DNA of 64,000 nt from NCBI RefSeq assembly GCF_014384745.1, contig NZ_JACRSO010000001.1, positions 434,001 to 498,000 of the forward strand. Reading direction: 5' to 3'. Of the stretch, positions 15,778 through 23,247 are shown one piece after another (the stretch's first letter is position 1; every line of letters starts with the position of its first letter). The notes under the pieces are model-generated. The model did no database searches, had not been told where the DNA came from, and saw nothing but the letters and a program-made list of their open reading frames with translations. The translations under genes and the position numbers were made by a program. This DNA is from Luoshenia tenuis (GTDB lineage: Bacteria; Bacillota; Clostridia; Christensenellales; GCA-900066905).

Positions 15778-16066
15778 GCTGCCCCTCCTCCAGCCCGCGC
15801 CATTGCCAACCCTCGCGTCCTAACCAGCTGCACTGACCTTTGGGTAAACGGCATGGTTTGTTGGTCTTTGGATGCCAATACAGGCATGTGCTGCACTCGC
15901 GCGGGAGTAATCTCACCGCCGCATCCCGCTCACGCTTTAGGCGCTCGATCTTGGCCATCTGCTGCTCTATTACATCTGCGGCATCACTCATTAGGTCTCC
16001 CGCCGTATCCATATCTATCTCATCCTCAAAACGCAAAGCATTTAAGAAAGCTGTCATCGTGCTCAT
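15755..16066 (-). CDS. Phage protein, coiled coil plus Cys cluster
   Basis: 103 residues. Helical N-terminus (MSTMTAFLNALRFEDEID), coiled coil (QQMAKIERLKRERDAAVRLL), a Cys group (ECSTCLYWHPKTNKPCRLP ... QCSWLG) and ending WQWRGLEEGQHEKTRCD. Shares layout with its downstream neighbour. Together with several other Cys-rich small genes it forms a cluster of putative zinc proteins. Confidence 0.65.
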   Translation of the reverse strand: MSTMTAFLNALRFEDEIDMDTAGDLMSDAADVIEQQMAKIERLKRERDAAVRLLPRECSTCLYWHPKTNKPCRLPKGQCSWLGREGWQWRGLEEGQHEKTRCD

Positions 16067-16068
16067 GT

Positions 16069-16497
16069 TTACCCCTCATTAGTTGGGCTTTGCAGCCAGT
16101 CGATCATCCCCGTGTGTCCTGGACGGCAAAACGGCGCTGCCTTGCACTTGTTGCACGGATGTGCGTCTGTGTCGCACGACCTAAGGTCGCACAAAAATTT
16201 CGCCAGCTCATCGTCCGTCATATCGCGTATGCGGTCTGCGTTGGTCTGTTTCTCCGGTGGCTCCGGCAGCGGCATCCAGTGGGTGACGGTAAGTACCTCC
16301 CAATAGGTGCACTCATCTACATCAAACTCAAACCATCCTTTTCTGTGTTTTCCGTTAAAATAATAAGAGTCTATGTCGCTTAATTTAGTGGCAAAGTCTA
16401 TGATTTCAATATGAGGGCCACTGAAATATTCGACCACACATAGATATGCACCGTCTTTTTCCGGCAGCTGTTTATCCACGCTGATCCACTTGCTCAT
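16069..16497 (-). CDS. DUF551-like phage protein
   Basis: 142 residues from the ATG at 16497 (MSKWISVDKQLPEKDGAYLC) behind GGAGGG. The first about 80 residues carry the DUF551 signature: WISVDKQLPE at the start and VTHWMPLPEPPE at the end. The C-terminal part adds RDMTDDELAKFLCDLRSCD with clustered Cys, possibly another small zinc module (CNKCKAAPFC). DUF551 is common in phages and of unknown function. Confidence 0.75.
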   Translation of the reverse strand: MSKWISVDKQLPEKDGAYLCVVEYFSGPHIEIIDFATKLSDIDSYYFNGKHRKGWFEFDVDECTYWEVLTVTHWMPLPEPPEKQTNADRIRDMTDDELAKFLCDLRSCDTDAHPCNKCKAAPFCRPGHTGMIDWLQSPTNEG

Positions 16498-16678
16498 CGC
16501 TGGCCCTCCTGTTCCACTCATCGATTACTTTATTCATGTCATTGCCTGTTGGATATCCGCCGTCCGGCACGCCACAGTCCGGATTGCTGCATTTTGCCAT
16601 ATACATCCTTCCTCCGCTTGACCATGTTTCGATCATAGCTTTATGCCCGCAAAACGGGCATGGTTTCAATTTGCTCAT
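16472..16678 (-). CDS. Lar-like zinc-ribbon protein
   Basis: 68 residues: MSKLKPCPFCGHKAMIETWS, then KCSNPDCGVP and EWNRRASDEQ. The LKPCPFCG opening and the terminal WNRRA are features of Lar-like restriction alleviation proteins (PF14354), which can temper type I restriction of incoming phage DNA. Start has GAGGGGG upstream; overlaps the DUF551 gene by 26 bases. Anti-restriction activity is inferred from the family, not shown. Confidence 0.75.
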   Translation of the reverse strand: MSKLKPCPFCGHKAMIETWSSGGRMYMAKCSNPDCGVPDGGYPTGNDMNKVIDEWNRRASDEQVDQRG

Positions 16679-16693
16679 CGCTTGTTCCCCCTC

Positions 16694-16810
16694 TCAAACC
16701 CCTGCATTAAAAAGCTGCGGTAGTCCCCACAGGTGCGCAAACCGCAGCCGTTCGGCGCGCAACGCCTTTTTTAAGGCCTCCGATTCCTCCGATTTTGCAA
16801 CTGTTTGCAT
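16694..16810 (-). CDS. Very short phage ORF (38 residues)
   Basis: From the ATG at 16810, with GAGGAGG at proper distance: MQTVAKSEESEALKKALRAE then RLRFAHLWGLPQLFNAGV. The good ribosome binding site and the overlap arrangement favour a real gene. It is helical and basic. No family recognised. The open frame extends to 16888 but the upstream part is a shadow of the next gene. Confidence 0.45.
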   Translation of the reverse strand: MQTVAKSEESEALKKALRAERLRFAHLWGLPQLFNAGV

Positions 16811-16998
16811 CTGCGTTCCTCCTCTACTGCTCTCTGGGCCCATATTACCCCCGGGTCTTTGTCCGTCAGCTCGCGTCCGCTTGCGCATTTAACACATTTT
16901 ATAAGCCATCGTCCGTGTGATCTTTCAAAGTGACCATACCCAGGCTCCACCCATTTACCGCAGCGGTAGCAATACCCCGGATACCTATTACGCGCCAT
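16771..16998 (-). CDS. Small zinc-ribbon phage protein
   Basis: 75 residues. MARNRYPGYCYRCGKWV and WLIKCVKCASGREL form two CxxC pairs, a zinc ribbon. The C-terminus is strongly basic (RRCKQLQNRRNRRP), compatible with nucleic-acid binding. AGGAGG precedes the start. One of at least six small putative zinc proteins in this early region. Confidence 0.7.
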   Translation of the reverse strand: MARNRYPGYCYRCGKWVEPGYGHFERSHGRWLIKCVKCASGRELTDKDPGVIWAQRAVEEERRCKQLQNRRNRRP

Positions 16999-17013
16999 AG
17001 TTCTCCTGCCTCC

Positions 17014-17373
17014 TTACCCCTCGTTCAGCACTCTTGGCGCATAACGCCTTAGGTTGTGATTCTTCTCTTTGGTTCGCATCTTACCCAAAGTTCGTTCTAG
17101 CGCTTTGATGCTGGTTTCATTTTCTTCGATCCACAGCACAAGTGGTTCCAATATTTCTGCCAGATCTTTTGCCCGTCTCCTTTTTTGTCTTGCATCTCTT
17201 AGCATCAGACCTAGCTTTGCAGTTTCGTGATACGTTAGCTTTTCCAGTTCAAGCTTGTGTTCTATATCCTGTGTTAAGGCTTCTTGTTCATGCTGTTCAT
17301 CTATTGCAATCCGCATTGTCGATTTACAGCTTCGTAGGTAATCCAGCACGTCGGCAAGTTTCTGGCTCTCCAT
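17014..17373 (-). CDS. Helical early phage protein
   Basis: 119 residues, almost entirely charged helix (QDIEHKLELEKLTYHETAKL; LIEE-type acidic and RQKRRRAKDL basic patches). Ends RRYAPRVLNEG. Start ATG behind AGAGGGGG. No known motif. Lies just downstream of the helix-turn-helix array gene, 12 bases away, so probably cotranscribed with it. Confidence 0.6.
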   Translation of the reverse strand: MESQKLADVLDYLRSCKSTMRIAIDEQHEQEALTQDIEHKLELEKLTYHETAKLGLMLRDARQKRRRAKDLAEILEPLVLWIEENETSIKALERTLGKMRTKEKNHNLRRYAPRVLNEG

Positions 17374-17385
17374 CTAAATCCCCCT

Positions 17386-18720
17386 CTATTGCATAACCCT
17401 CTTTGCCCCAGCAATTTGAACTGATACGTGATACCCGTTATCGGTTACGCAGTCGTAGAACCGGGGATATACTTTCTCGATTGTTACAGGCACTTTTTTG
17501 TAGCTTAATGTTAAATTTTTAGTGTTTTTAGGCTGAATCGCCCACACCCTTTCCCCCACAGGTAGAACAGTTAGTTTTTTTGCTTCGTAAACGCCATCGT
17601 TCCGATACCCGCTTGTCCCCATTTGCATTCGCACATCTTTTTCTGATACGCCCAGCGCTTTTGCAATCTCGCTATTGGATTTCCCGGCTTTAGACATGGA
17701 TTTCATATCACCCGCGAGTAGTTCAATCTTCCGGGTTTGCTCGACCTTGTTCTTGTCGCGCTTTTCAATGTTTAACGCCTGAATGATTTTCTTAAAATCA
17801 TACGTTGTAATTCCATATTTGACGGTCATATTATCGCGCGAAACAAAGGATTCATAATCCTTTTTAAAATCTTCCGCTCGCCTTTTATCGTTTATCACGC
17901 TTGCTACTCGCGCGCGCGAACCCGTCAACTCTCTTTCACTTTCTGCTATACATAGTTTTTGGCTCGCCCACCTTCGCGCCGTATCTCCGCTAACTCCAAA
18001 TTCATCTCCAATGTTGGAGAATGGCACGCCACTTTTATACATTTCTACAAACTTCTGTTTTTGCTGTTCCGTTAGTATCTCATACGTATAATTTATTCTC
18101 TTGCGCTTAACATTCATGTTTCTTAGCCAAACGCGGATTGTAGATTCTGATACATTGAAATGCTCCGCGATTCTTTTTATTGGCGTTCCAGAAATATACA
18201 TTTGTTTTAGTTCAACTTTCTCGTCGTCTGGTAGTTTTTCGAACATCGGCGGAGTCCCTTGCAGCTTTGGCAAGTCGGTAAACGCTGCTTTGCGCCAGTA
18301 TCTAACCCTTTTCTCGCTAACATTAAATGCTAATGCTATTTGGCTAATTGGAACATTTTCACGAAACATCTTTTCGAGTTCTGCGTGCTTATCCTCCGTC
18401 AGGATTTCCGAAATAGAACTTTTCTTTTTCGGCAAGCCTAAGTTATTCGCCCACAGCCTAACAGTGTCAGCCGATATTCCAAATTCATCCATTATCTGAT
18501 GATATGTGCAATCCCCACAAAACATCTCGGCAAACTTTTCTTTCTGCGATTTATTTAGTTTGCTAAATTTATTGTTTGTTTTGCCGTTGGCTCCAATCTC
18601 TACAGCCCACCGCATCGCCGTTGATTTGCCAACGCCTAAAGATAAGGCGATTTTGCTATATGATGCTCCTGCATTAATCATATCTTCCAGTGGTTTTCTA
18701 TACATCTGCGGCATCCCCAT
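17386..18720 (-). CDS. Helix-turn-helix array protein (about seven repeated HTH units)
   Basis: 444 residues made mostly of repeated homeodomain-like helix-turn-helix units. Turn motifs occur at about residues 21 (YSKIALSLGV), 73 (YHQIMDEFGI), 125 (ISQIALAFNV), 181 (IKRIAEHFNV), 233 (FSNIGDEFGV), about 296 (degenerate) and 349 (NSEIAKALGV), spaced about 52 residues. Five units carry clear recognition helices ending in xRxW or similar (TVRLW, RVRYW, TIRVW, TARRW). The last about 65 residues form a beta-rich tail (VWAIQPKNTKNLTLSYKK). Start ATG has GGGAGG nine bases upstream. I recognise no described family; a long DNA-contacting protein is inferred. Confidence 0.8.
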   Translation of the reverse strand: MGMPQMYRKPLEDMINAGASYSKIALSLGVGKSTAMRWAVEIGANGKTNNKFSKLNKSQKEKFAEMFCGDCTYHQIMDEFGISADTVRLWANNLGLPKKKSSISEILTEDKHAELEKMFRENVPISQIALAFNVSEKRVRYWRKAAFTDLPKLQGTPPMFEKLPDDEKVELKQMYISGTPIKRIAEHFNVSESTIRVWLRNMNVKRKRINYTYEILTEQQKQKFVEMYKSGVPFSNIGDEFGVSGDTARRWASQKLCIAESERELTGSRARVASVINDKRRAEDFKKDYESFVSRDNMTVKYGITTYDFKKIIQALNIEKRDKNKVEQTRKIELLAGDMKSMSKAGKSNSEIAKALGVSEKDVRMQMGTSGYRNDGVYEAKKLTVLPVGERVWAIQPKNTKNLTLSYKKVPVTIEKVYPRFYDCVTDNGYHVSVQIAGAKRVMQ

Positions 18721-19105
18721 GGTTCAATTCCTCCCCTATCTCTTCTATCCTAACTTCCACACGCGGCCTTTTCTTATCCACCCGGAAATCATCACTAAAC
18801 CCGTCTATGTCATTCCATCCATCGTTCTTTAAAACCCTGCTTTTCACCAACGCATCTTGTATAAACTTTTTTGCAAATGCAATATTATCCTTGTCCCGCT
18901 TCCGGTTCGGTTCATACCAGGTGTATTGAATCCTAACAGGGCTTTTTACCCTTATCCCGTGCATGCTTGACATGATAGCGTGTTGTACAACATGTTCGGC
19001 CTGCCTTTTCATGCCTGCGCCGCCGTATTTATTAGACCGCGTAGCTGTAGTGTACTCGTTCAACCCCGGGAGCTGGCCGGGAATAACCAGCAAATATTGT
19101 TTCAC
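18698..19105 (-). CDS. rusA: RusA-type Holliday junction resolvase
   Basis: 135 residues from a GTG at 19105 (GGGTGG upstream). Carries the RusA signature: an N-terminal PGQLPGLNEYTTATRSNKYG, then EPNRKRDKDNIAFAKKFIQD with the catalytic aspartates, and NDGWNDIDGF. RusA enzymes cut four-way junctions made during phage recombination. It lies beside SSB and two genes from the annealing protein, forming a recombination block. It overlaps the array gene by 23 bases. Confidence 0.93.
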   Translation of the reverse strand: MKQYLLVIPGQLPGLNEYTTATRSNKYGGAGMKRQAEHVVQHAIMSSMHGIRVKSPVRIQYTWYEPNRKRDKDNIAFAKKFIQDALVKSRVLKNDGWNDIDGFSDDFRVDKKRPRVEVRIEEIGEELNHGDAADV

Positions 19106-19117
19106 GATTTCACCACC

Positions 19118-19510
19118 CTAAAAAGGCAAAGAATCATCTTCGATGGGTCGCATCTGGCTATATTGGCTTTGCTCGTCATGCTGTGCATCTGCGTTTTTGG
19201 TATTGAGGAATTCAACCTCATCGGCCACAATCTCCGTCACGTATCGCCTGCCGCCATCCTGTGCATCATAGCTGCGCGTCTGGATGGTGCCACAAACGGC
19301 TACTTTGCTGCCCTTGTGCAGGTAGTTCCCGCACGCTTCAGCTGTACTACGCCACGTGATAACCGGGATAAAATCGGCTTCCCTTTCGCCGTTTTGATTC
19401 TTAAACCGGCGCTGAACCGCTACGGTAAAACTGCAAACGGCTGTTCCGTTTCCAGTAGTTCTTGAATCAGGCTCCTTCGTCAGGTTCCCGATAATAAACG
19501 CTTTATTCAT
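19118..19510 (-). CDS. ssb: Single-stranded DNA-binding protein
   Basis: 130 residues from the ATG at 19510 (MNKAFIIGNLTKEPDSRTTG), GGAGG upstream. OB-fold features: NGTAVCSFTVAVQRRF, FIPVITWRSTAEACGNYLHKG and SKVAVCGTIQTRSYDAQDG. It ends with DDSLPF, the acidic tip that binds partner proteins. It coats single-stranded DNA during phage replication and recombination. Confidence 0.96.
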   Translation of the reverse strand: MNKAFIIGNLTKEPDSRTTGNGTAVCSFTVAVQRRFKNQNGEREADFIPVITWRSTAEACGNYLHKGSKVAVCGTIQTRSYDAQDGGRRYVTEIVADEVEFLNTKNADAQHDEQSQYSQMRPIEDDSLPF

Positions 19511-20051
19511 CGTCTTTTCCTCCTTCAAGCTGCTTCATTTTCATGCCGTTAGATAGTGCCGCGAACCCTTCGCGTAAGCTTGCCGGTATCTGTAATTGCT
19601 CCTTATTTCGAGCGGCTGTTGCATCATAGGCCTTGATAAACTGTCCACGCATTACGCCAGTTGTGTTGATAGGCTCCATGCATAGTTCCTTCCACCCAAA
19701 CCGCTTTACCAACTGTGCTACATCAGGCGGCATACTCGCCAAGGCTTCTGATTGCTGCATGTATCCATATCGACCAATAGCGTTCTGCACTATTCCCCAT
19801 GCTTCCGCACCTGTTAGCTGCCCTTCTGTGCCGCGCGCAAGCTCTACTGCGTTTTTCCGCACCTCTGCTATTGTGGGAGGGTATGGGCTGCGTGCGATCA
19901 TGCTCTTTATTGCGGCAATGATAAGCGCATCATCCATATCATCAAGCATCATGTTCCACAGCTGCACGGTTTCTTCGTCTGGCATTATCCCGCTTTTCGG
20001 GTAAGCCTTGCATAGCATCTTTAAGACCTTAGCCGTGTTCTGTAATGTCAA
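19503..20051 (-). CDS. Putative replicative helicase loader / gp39-like protein
   Basis: 182 residues from a TTG at 20051 behind GAAGGAGGG. N-terminal helical region with MLCKAYPKSGIMPDEETVQLW and SPYPPTIAEVRKNAVEL, then LTGAEAWGIVQNAIGRYGYM. This plan, a helical domain with the PTIAEVR element and an EAW segment, is typical of phage proteins annotated as loader/inhibitor of the G40P-type helicase. It would bring host DnaC/DnaB-type helicase to the phage origin. Overlaps the next gene by 23 bases. Its partner cannot be read here. Confidence 0.7.
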   Translation of the reverse strand: MTLQNTAKVLKMLCKAYPKSGIMPDEETVQLWNMMLDDMDDALIIAAIKSMIARSPYPPTIAEVRKNAVELARGTEGQLTGAEAWGIVQNAIGRYGYMQQSEALASMPPDVAQLVKRFGWKELCMEPINTTGVMRGQFIKAYDATAARNKEQLQIPASLREGFAALSNGMKMKQLEGGKDDE

Positions 20052-20799
20052 TTATTTTCCCTCCTTCGTCATAGCCACCATAGCTTGCTATTAACCTATC
20101 CCATTCATCGCCCTTAGAGCCGGGCGGAGCGTGTGAAACCCGGTTGTAATCGCTGCCGTCGTAAACAGACAGCCAGTTCTTAGCCGTTGCCTCGTCTAGT
20201 AACGCTATTTGCCTAGCGCGATCAGGGGACAGCTTTTCAAGTTTGGCGAGCAAAAGCGTCTTTGCTCTATCGGTCATAGGCTTGCGCATCTTCTTGCGCA
20301 TTTCTGCAAAGCCTGACAAAGCCTCTGCCATCTCCGCATCTCCCCCGGCAAACTCCACAAACGGATCAACCTTTTTTGACTTTCTCCCCTTAGAGGGGGT
20401 AGGGGGAGTAATAATATCCTCTACTGTTTCTGTTACTGTTACTGTATCTTCTACTGTTACTGTTACGCTTTCATTTGGTTTTTCCGAAAAGCATTTGGTT
20501 TTTTCTGCACCATCAAAAAACCGTTCGGTTTTTTCGGGCTCTTGCTTCCGTGGCCTTCCGCCGCGTCTGCCTGCTTCTATATGCGCCTGCTTTGCAGATT
20601 CCCACTTTTCTGTGTCACGGTCCATCTGTGCGCGGATAAATTCAAAGGCAATCGCGGTTGCTCCTTCTAGTGCGGGAGCAACTCCGGTTGAGGCATACGC
20701 AAACAAGGCCTTAAAAAGCTGTCCGCTCTCCGCGTCGCTTAGTTTACTAATCGGCCCTTCATAATCCAGATAGACCATAAAGCTCTTTTTGTCTGCCAT
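20029..20799 (-). CDS. DUF6291-containing replication-type protein
   Basis: 256 residues. The first about 80 match DUF6291 (SFMVYLDYEGPISKLSDAES, GQLFKALFAYASTG, then FEFIRAQMDRD). A linker contains GRRGGRPRKQEPE and a Thr/Val repeat (SVTVTVEDTVTVTETVED, about residues 110-127) encoded by repeated gtt-act units, prone to length change. The C-terminal part (EALSGFAEMRKKMRKPMTDR and TAKNWLSVYDGSDY) resembles helical ends of phage replication initiators. It may serve at the phage origin. Confidence 0.75.
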   Translation of the reverse strand: MADKKSFMVYLDYEGPISKLSDAESGQLFKALFAYASTGVAPALEGATAIAFEFIRAQMDRDTEKWESAKQAHIEAGRRGGRPRKQEPEKTERFFDGAEKTKCFSEKPNESVTVTVEDTVTVTETVEDIITPPTPSKGRKSKKVDPFVEFAGGDAEMAEALSGFAEMRKKMRKPMTDRAKTLLLAKLEKLSPDRARQIALLDEATAKNWLSVYDGSDYNRVSHAPPGSKGDEWDRLIASYGGYDEGGKIIDITEHG

Positions 20800-20811
20800 T
20801 CCGTTGCTCCT

Positions 20812-21138
20812 TTAACTGTTCCATTCTCGGTTGATCTGGTTCTCTAAAATGGTTAGTTCGCGCTTATAAACGTTTACCGCTTCGCATGCTGAAAAATAAA
20901 GGGAATCGGCTACATCGCGCTCAAACTTTAACGCTGCTATTGACGGGGAACCCCTGCATATATCGCTTATAATCGTTACTGGCGTTCCCTTGTCCCTTTC
21001 CTTCAAATACTCAGCCCGGAGCGCAACCCTGTAATCCTTCTCCGTTTGTGCTCTTTCACGGCCTCTAATTTTAATTTGACGCAGCGCCTCGTGCATCTGT
21101 TGACGCTTTAGGTTGATCTCGTCCATCAACTCATTCAT
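20812..21138 (-). CDS. Coiled-coil early phage protein
   Basis: 108 residues, nearly all helical: DEINLKRQQMHEALRQIKIR and LYFSACEAVNVYKRELTILE. A short less helical part reads TPVTIISDICRGSPSIAAL. Located between the annealing protein (8-base overlap) and the DUF6291 gene, as in many clostridial phages where an unnamed helical gene accompanies the recombinase. Function unknown. Confidence 0.65.
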   Translation of the reverse strand: MNELMDEINLKRQQMHEALRQIKIRGRERAQTEKDYRVALRAEYLKERDKGTPVTIISDICRGSPSIAALKFERDVADSLYFSACEAVNVYKRELTILENQINREWNS

Positions 21139-21907
21139 AGTTCTCAGCTTCCTCTAGCATTTCTTTGACCCTCTGGAATGCAAAAGCTGGTACATTCTTT
21201 GTGCTGTCGTATCCTGTGATGGATCTGAACAAATCTCCTGCATTGTCACCCCACTTGGCGCGGGTGATCGCGACCAGTTCTTTTGCCTGATCTTTGGTGA
21301 TAAGCATTTCCTGCGGTTCAGGCTGATTAGTATTGGGAGATACTTGCGGCTTTGGGTTCTGAGCCTGTAACTCCTTTTTAGATGCATGGTAGCTATAACG
21401 GATAACTCCATCTTTATCGCATATGTGTAATTCTTTAATGCTTCTGCTGCCTCCAACTTCTTCATAGCTGATTGCAGCAACTTCAAAGTGTGCCGATGGC
21501 ACGATACGCACGGCTCCATTCTTTTCCGCATATTCCTTAGGAGTTAGGTTGATCCAAATGAAAGGAGCGGTATATAGTTCCCGACCTATGCCAAAATTGG
21601 TACATGCCCGTTTGAATGCGTCGGAGGCCTGCCCTTTCTCCTTTTCTGTGTTAGATTCCGTGCCCACATCCTGCTTGGCAATCCACCGGCACTTTTCCGC
21701 ATCCCATACGGAAACTGTACAAAACAGATTGCCGTTTACAACATCATGTATACGCTGCCAACCCATAGGGCCGTAGGCTTCATCCAGTAAAGCCATGTCT
21801 ACACGCGCGTCTTTATATAGTAGCAGCTGTGCGCCTACGCCTTTTTGCGTTTTTTTCACTTGCTGCACACGTACATTGATTTCACTTGGTTCAAGCGCTC
21901 TGAACAT
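21131..21907 (-). CDS. Rad52-like single-strand annealing protein
   Basis: 258 residues. The conserved core has YGPMGWQRIHDVVNGNLFCT, a WIAKQDVGTESNTEKEKGQA segment and DAFKRACTNFGIGRELYTAP, characteristic of Rad52-superfamily phage annealing proteins (the Rad52/22 or Sak group). A flexible middle (QAQNPKPQVSPNTNQPEPQE) precedes a C-terminal helical domain (TKDQAKELVAITRAKWGDN). Works with the neighbouring nuclease and SSB to recombine phage DNA. Start ATG has AAGGTGGAG upstream. Confidence 0.88.
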   Translation of the reverse strand: MFRALEPSEINVRVQQVKKTQKGVGAQLLLYKDARVDMALLDEAYGPMGWQRIHDVVNGNLFCTVSVWDAEKCRWIAKQDVGTESNTEKEKGQASDAFKRACTNFGIGRELYTAPFIWINLTPKEYAEKNGAVRIVPSAHFEVAAISYEEVGGSRSIKELHICDKDGVIRYSYHASKKELQAQNPKPQVSPNTNQPEPQEMLITKDQAKELVAITRAKWGDNAGDLFRSITGYDSTKNVPAFAFQRVKEMLEEAENYE

Positions 21908-22766
21908 GTTTCTCCACCTTCTCCTTGTAGTAATTGCAAAACTCGCATGCTACGCAGTAATCCATACACTTCTTATCTTCGCCATGGCGAATCTCCACGA
22001 AGTCCCCTTTGCCTTTTGCGATATGGTCTTGTGCGGCTTGGGCGTTGTCGAACAGGCGAACCGCCCTTTTCTTTCCCTTTTTCATCACTGCGTATTTTGT
22101 TCCGCTGTTGTAGCGTTCTTCCGGTGTACATACCGGCAGTTGATCGTCTGGTAGCTGCTCAAGGCGTGCAATCTCACTAAACCGTTCGATTAACCATACC
22201 TCGATATCGCCAAAGTCCTTTTTGCTAAACGTAAATGGGATAGCCTGACCCGGCTTGCGAGGATAGCCCTTTTCAAACTTGGCCAGTGATCGGCGGTGGT
22301 CTTTCGCAAGGGTCATTACCCTAGCCTGGTTACATTCAAAGCCGATTTTCTCAAGCATCCAGGCATATATCAGTAGTTGTTGCCGCCAGTGGTCAAAACG
22401 CTTGTTGATGATCTGCCAAACGGAACACGTTTTATAGTCCGTTAAAAGCTTTTCCCCCGCATCGTAGCTGTCGAACTTACCAGATAAGACGTAACCGCCA
22501 ATTGGTATTTTTATCCGTTCCTCCCGAAACTCAAGCGGGCCAATCGGAACACGCTCCAGCAAGCTATGAACGGATGTCCCGAACAACAACCAAATCATAT
22601 CGGATACATCGCGTGTGATTTCATGGCTGTGCCGCCGTTCTAATATCGCCTCTCGCGGCCCTTTTAGCAGGCTGGTAACGCGCCATTCGTTTGGTTCGAG
22701 TTCATAATCTGATTGGCACGCATCAACGAGGGCCTGCGGGTATCCTTCTTCATTGGTTATGATCAT
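21891..22766 (-). CDS. PD-(D/E)XK nuclease, Cas4/RecB-like with Cys cluster
   Basis: 291 residues. Nuclease motifs: GTSVHSLLE, the Asp in LSGKFDSYD, and LTDYKTCS carrying the D-x-K step, then a Q-containing helix FDHWRQQLLIYAWML. The C-terminus has CMDYCVACEFC, a four-Cys group as in iron-sulfur RecB/Cas4-like exonucleases. It would chew back DNA ends to make single strands for the annealing protein whose start it overlaps by 17 bases. The pair forms a typical phage recombination module. Confidence 0.88.
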   Translation of the reverse strand: MIITNEEGYPQALVDACQSDYELEPNEWRVTSLLKGPREAILERRHSHEITRDVSDMIWLLFGTSVHSLLERVPIGPLEFREERIKIPIGGYVLSGKFDSYDAGEKLLTDYKTCSVWQIINKRFDHWRQQLLIYAWMLEKIGFECNQARVMTLAKDHRRSLAKFEKGYPRKPGQAIPFTFSKKDFGDIEVWLIERFSEIARLEQLPDDQLPVCTPEERYNSGTKYAVMKKGKKRAVRLFDNAQAAQDHIAKGKGDFVEIRHGEDKKCMDYCVACEFCNYYKEKVEKHVQSA

Positions 22767-22891
22767 TCGTCATAAACACCCCTTGCGCATGGAACCGGGA
22801 AGTGCCCGTGTTCCAGATCATCCATGATGGCGTTTATATCCTCGCCGCGTTCCTGTTCTGCGCTGCCGCACCAATCTTCTAGGTATTTCAT
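22763..22891 (-). CDS. Short early phage protein
   Basis: 42 residues from the ATG at 22891: MKYLEDWCGSAEQERGEDIN then AIMDDLEHGHFPVPCARGV. GGGGGGCGG lies upstream and both ends overlap neighbours with ATGA, the sign of coupled translation. Acidic, with two Cys. No family recognised. Confidence 0.6.
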   Translation of the reverse strand: MKYLEDWCGSAEQERGEDINAIMDDLEHGHFPVPCARGVYDE

Positions 22892-23247
22892 AACACCGCC
22901 CCCCAATACTCGTTTAGCCGTTCCGCCTCATCTTCAAGCGCTTGCGCGTCTGCCTGTTCACGTAGTTCAGCAAGCCGGGCTAACAGTTCATCACGCTCTT
23001 CGCGGGCTTGTGTTAAAAGCTCATCGCATATTTTCCCGCGTTGCTGTGTAGCCATCGTGCCCAAGAAAGACCCCTCCGTCACTTTTTCAAGCCCTTCAAT
23101 TTGGCAATTTAAAATAAAAATGCAATCGTCTAGCGCTTCAATATTGTAAAATTCTGGGCCGTGTGTTATATTAATGGCGTATAGTTTCGATTCTTCGCCC
23201 ATGGTCTGTGCCAGCAGCCGGGGCGATTTTTCTTTGTAGCTAGTCAT
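22888..23247 (-). CDS. Early phage protein with C-terminal coiled coil
   Basis: 119 residues. The first half is mixed (SKLYAINITHGPEFYNIEAL), the second a charged helix (QAREERDELLARLAELREQA, DEAERLNEYWGAVL). Start ATG behind GGGAGG. Overlaps the downstream small gene by ATGA. Unknown function. Confidence 0.65.
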   Translation of the reverse strand: MTSYKEKSPRLLAQTMGEESKLYAINITHGPEFYNIEALDDCIFILNCQIEGLEKVTEGSFLGTMATQQRGKICDELLTQAREERDELLARLAELREQADAQALEDEAERLNEYWGAVL

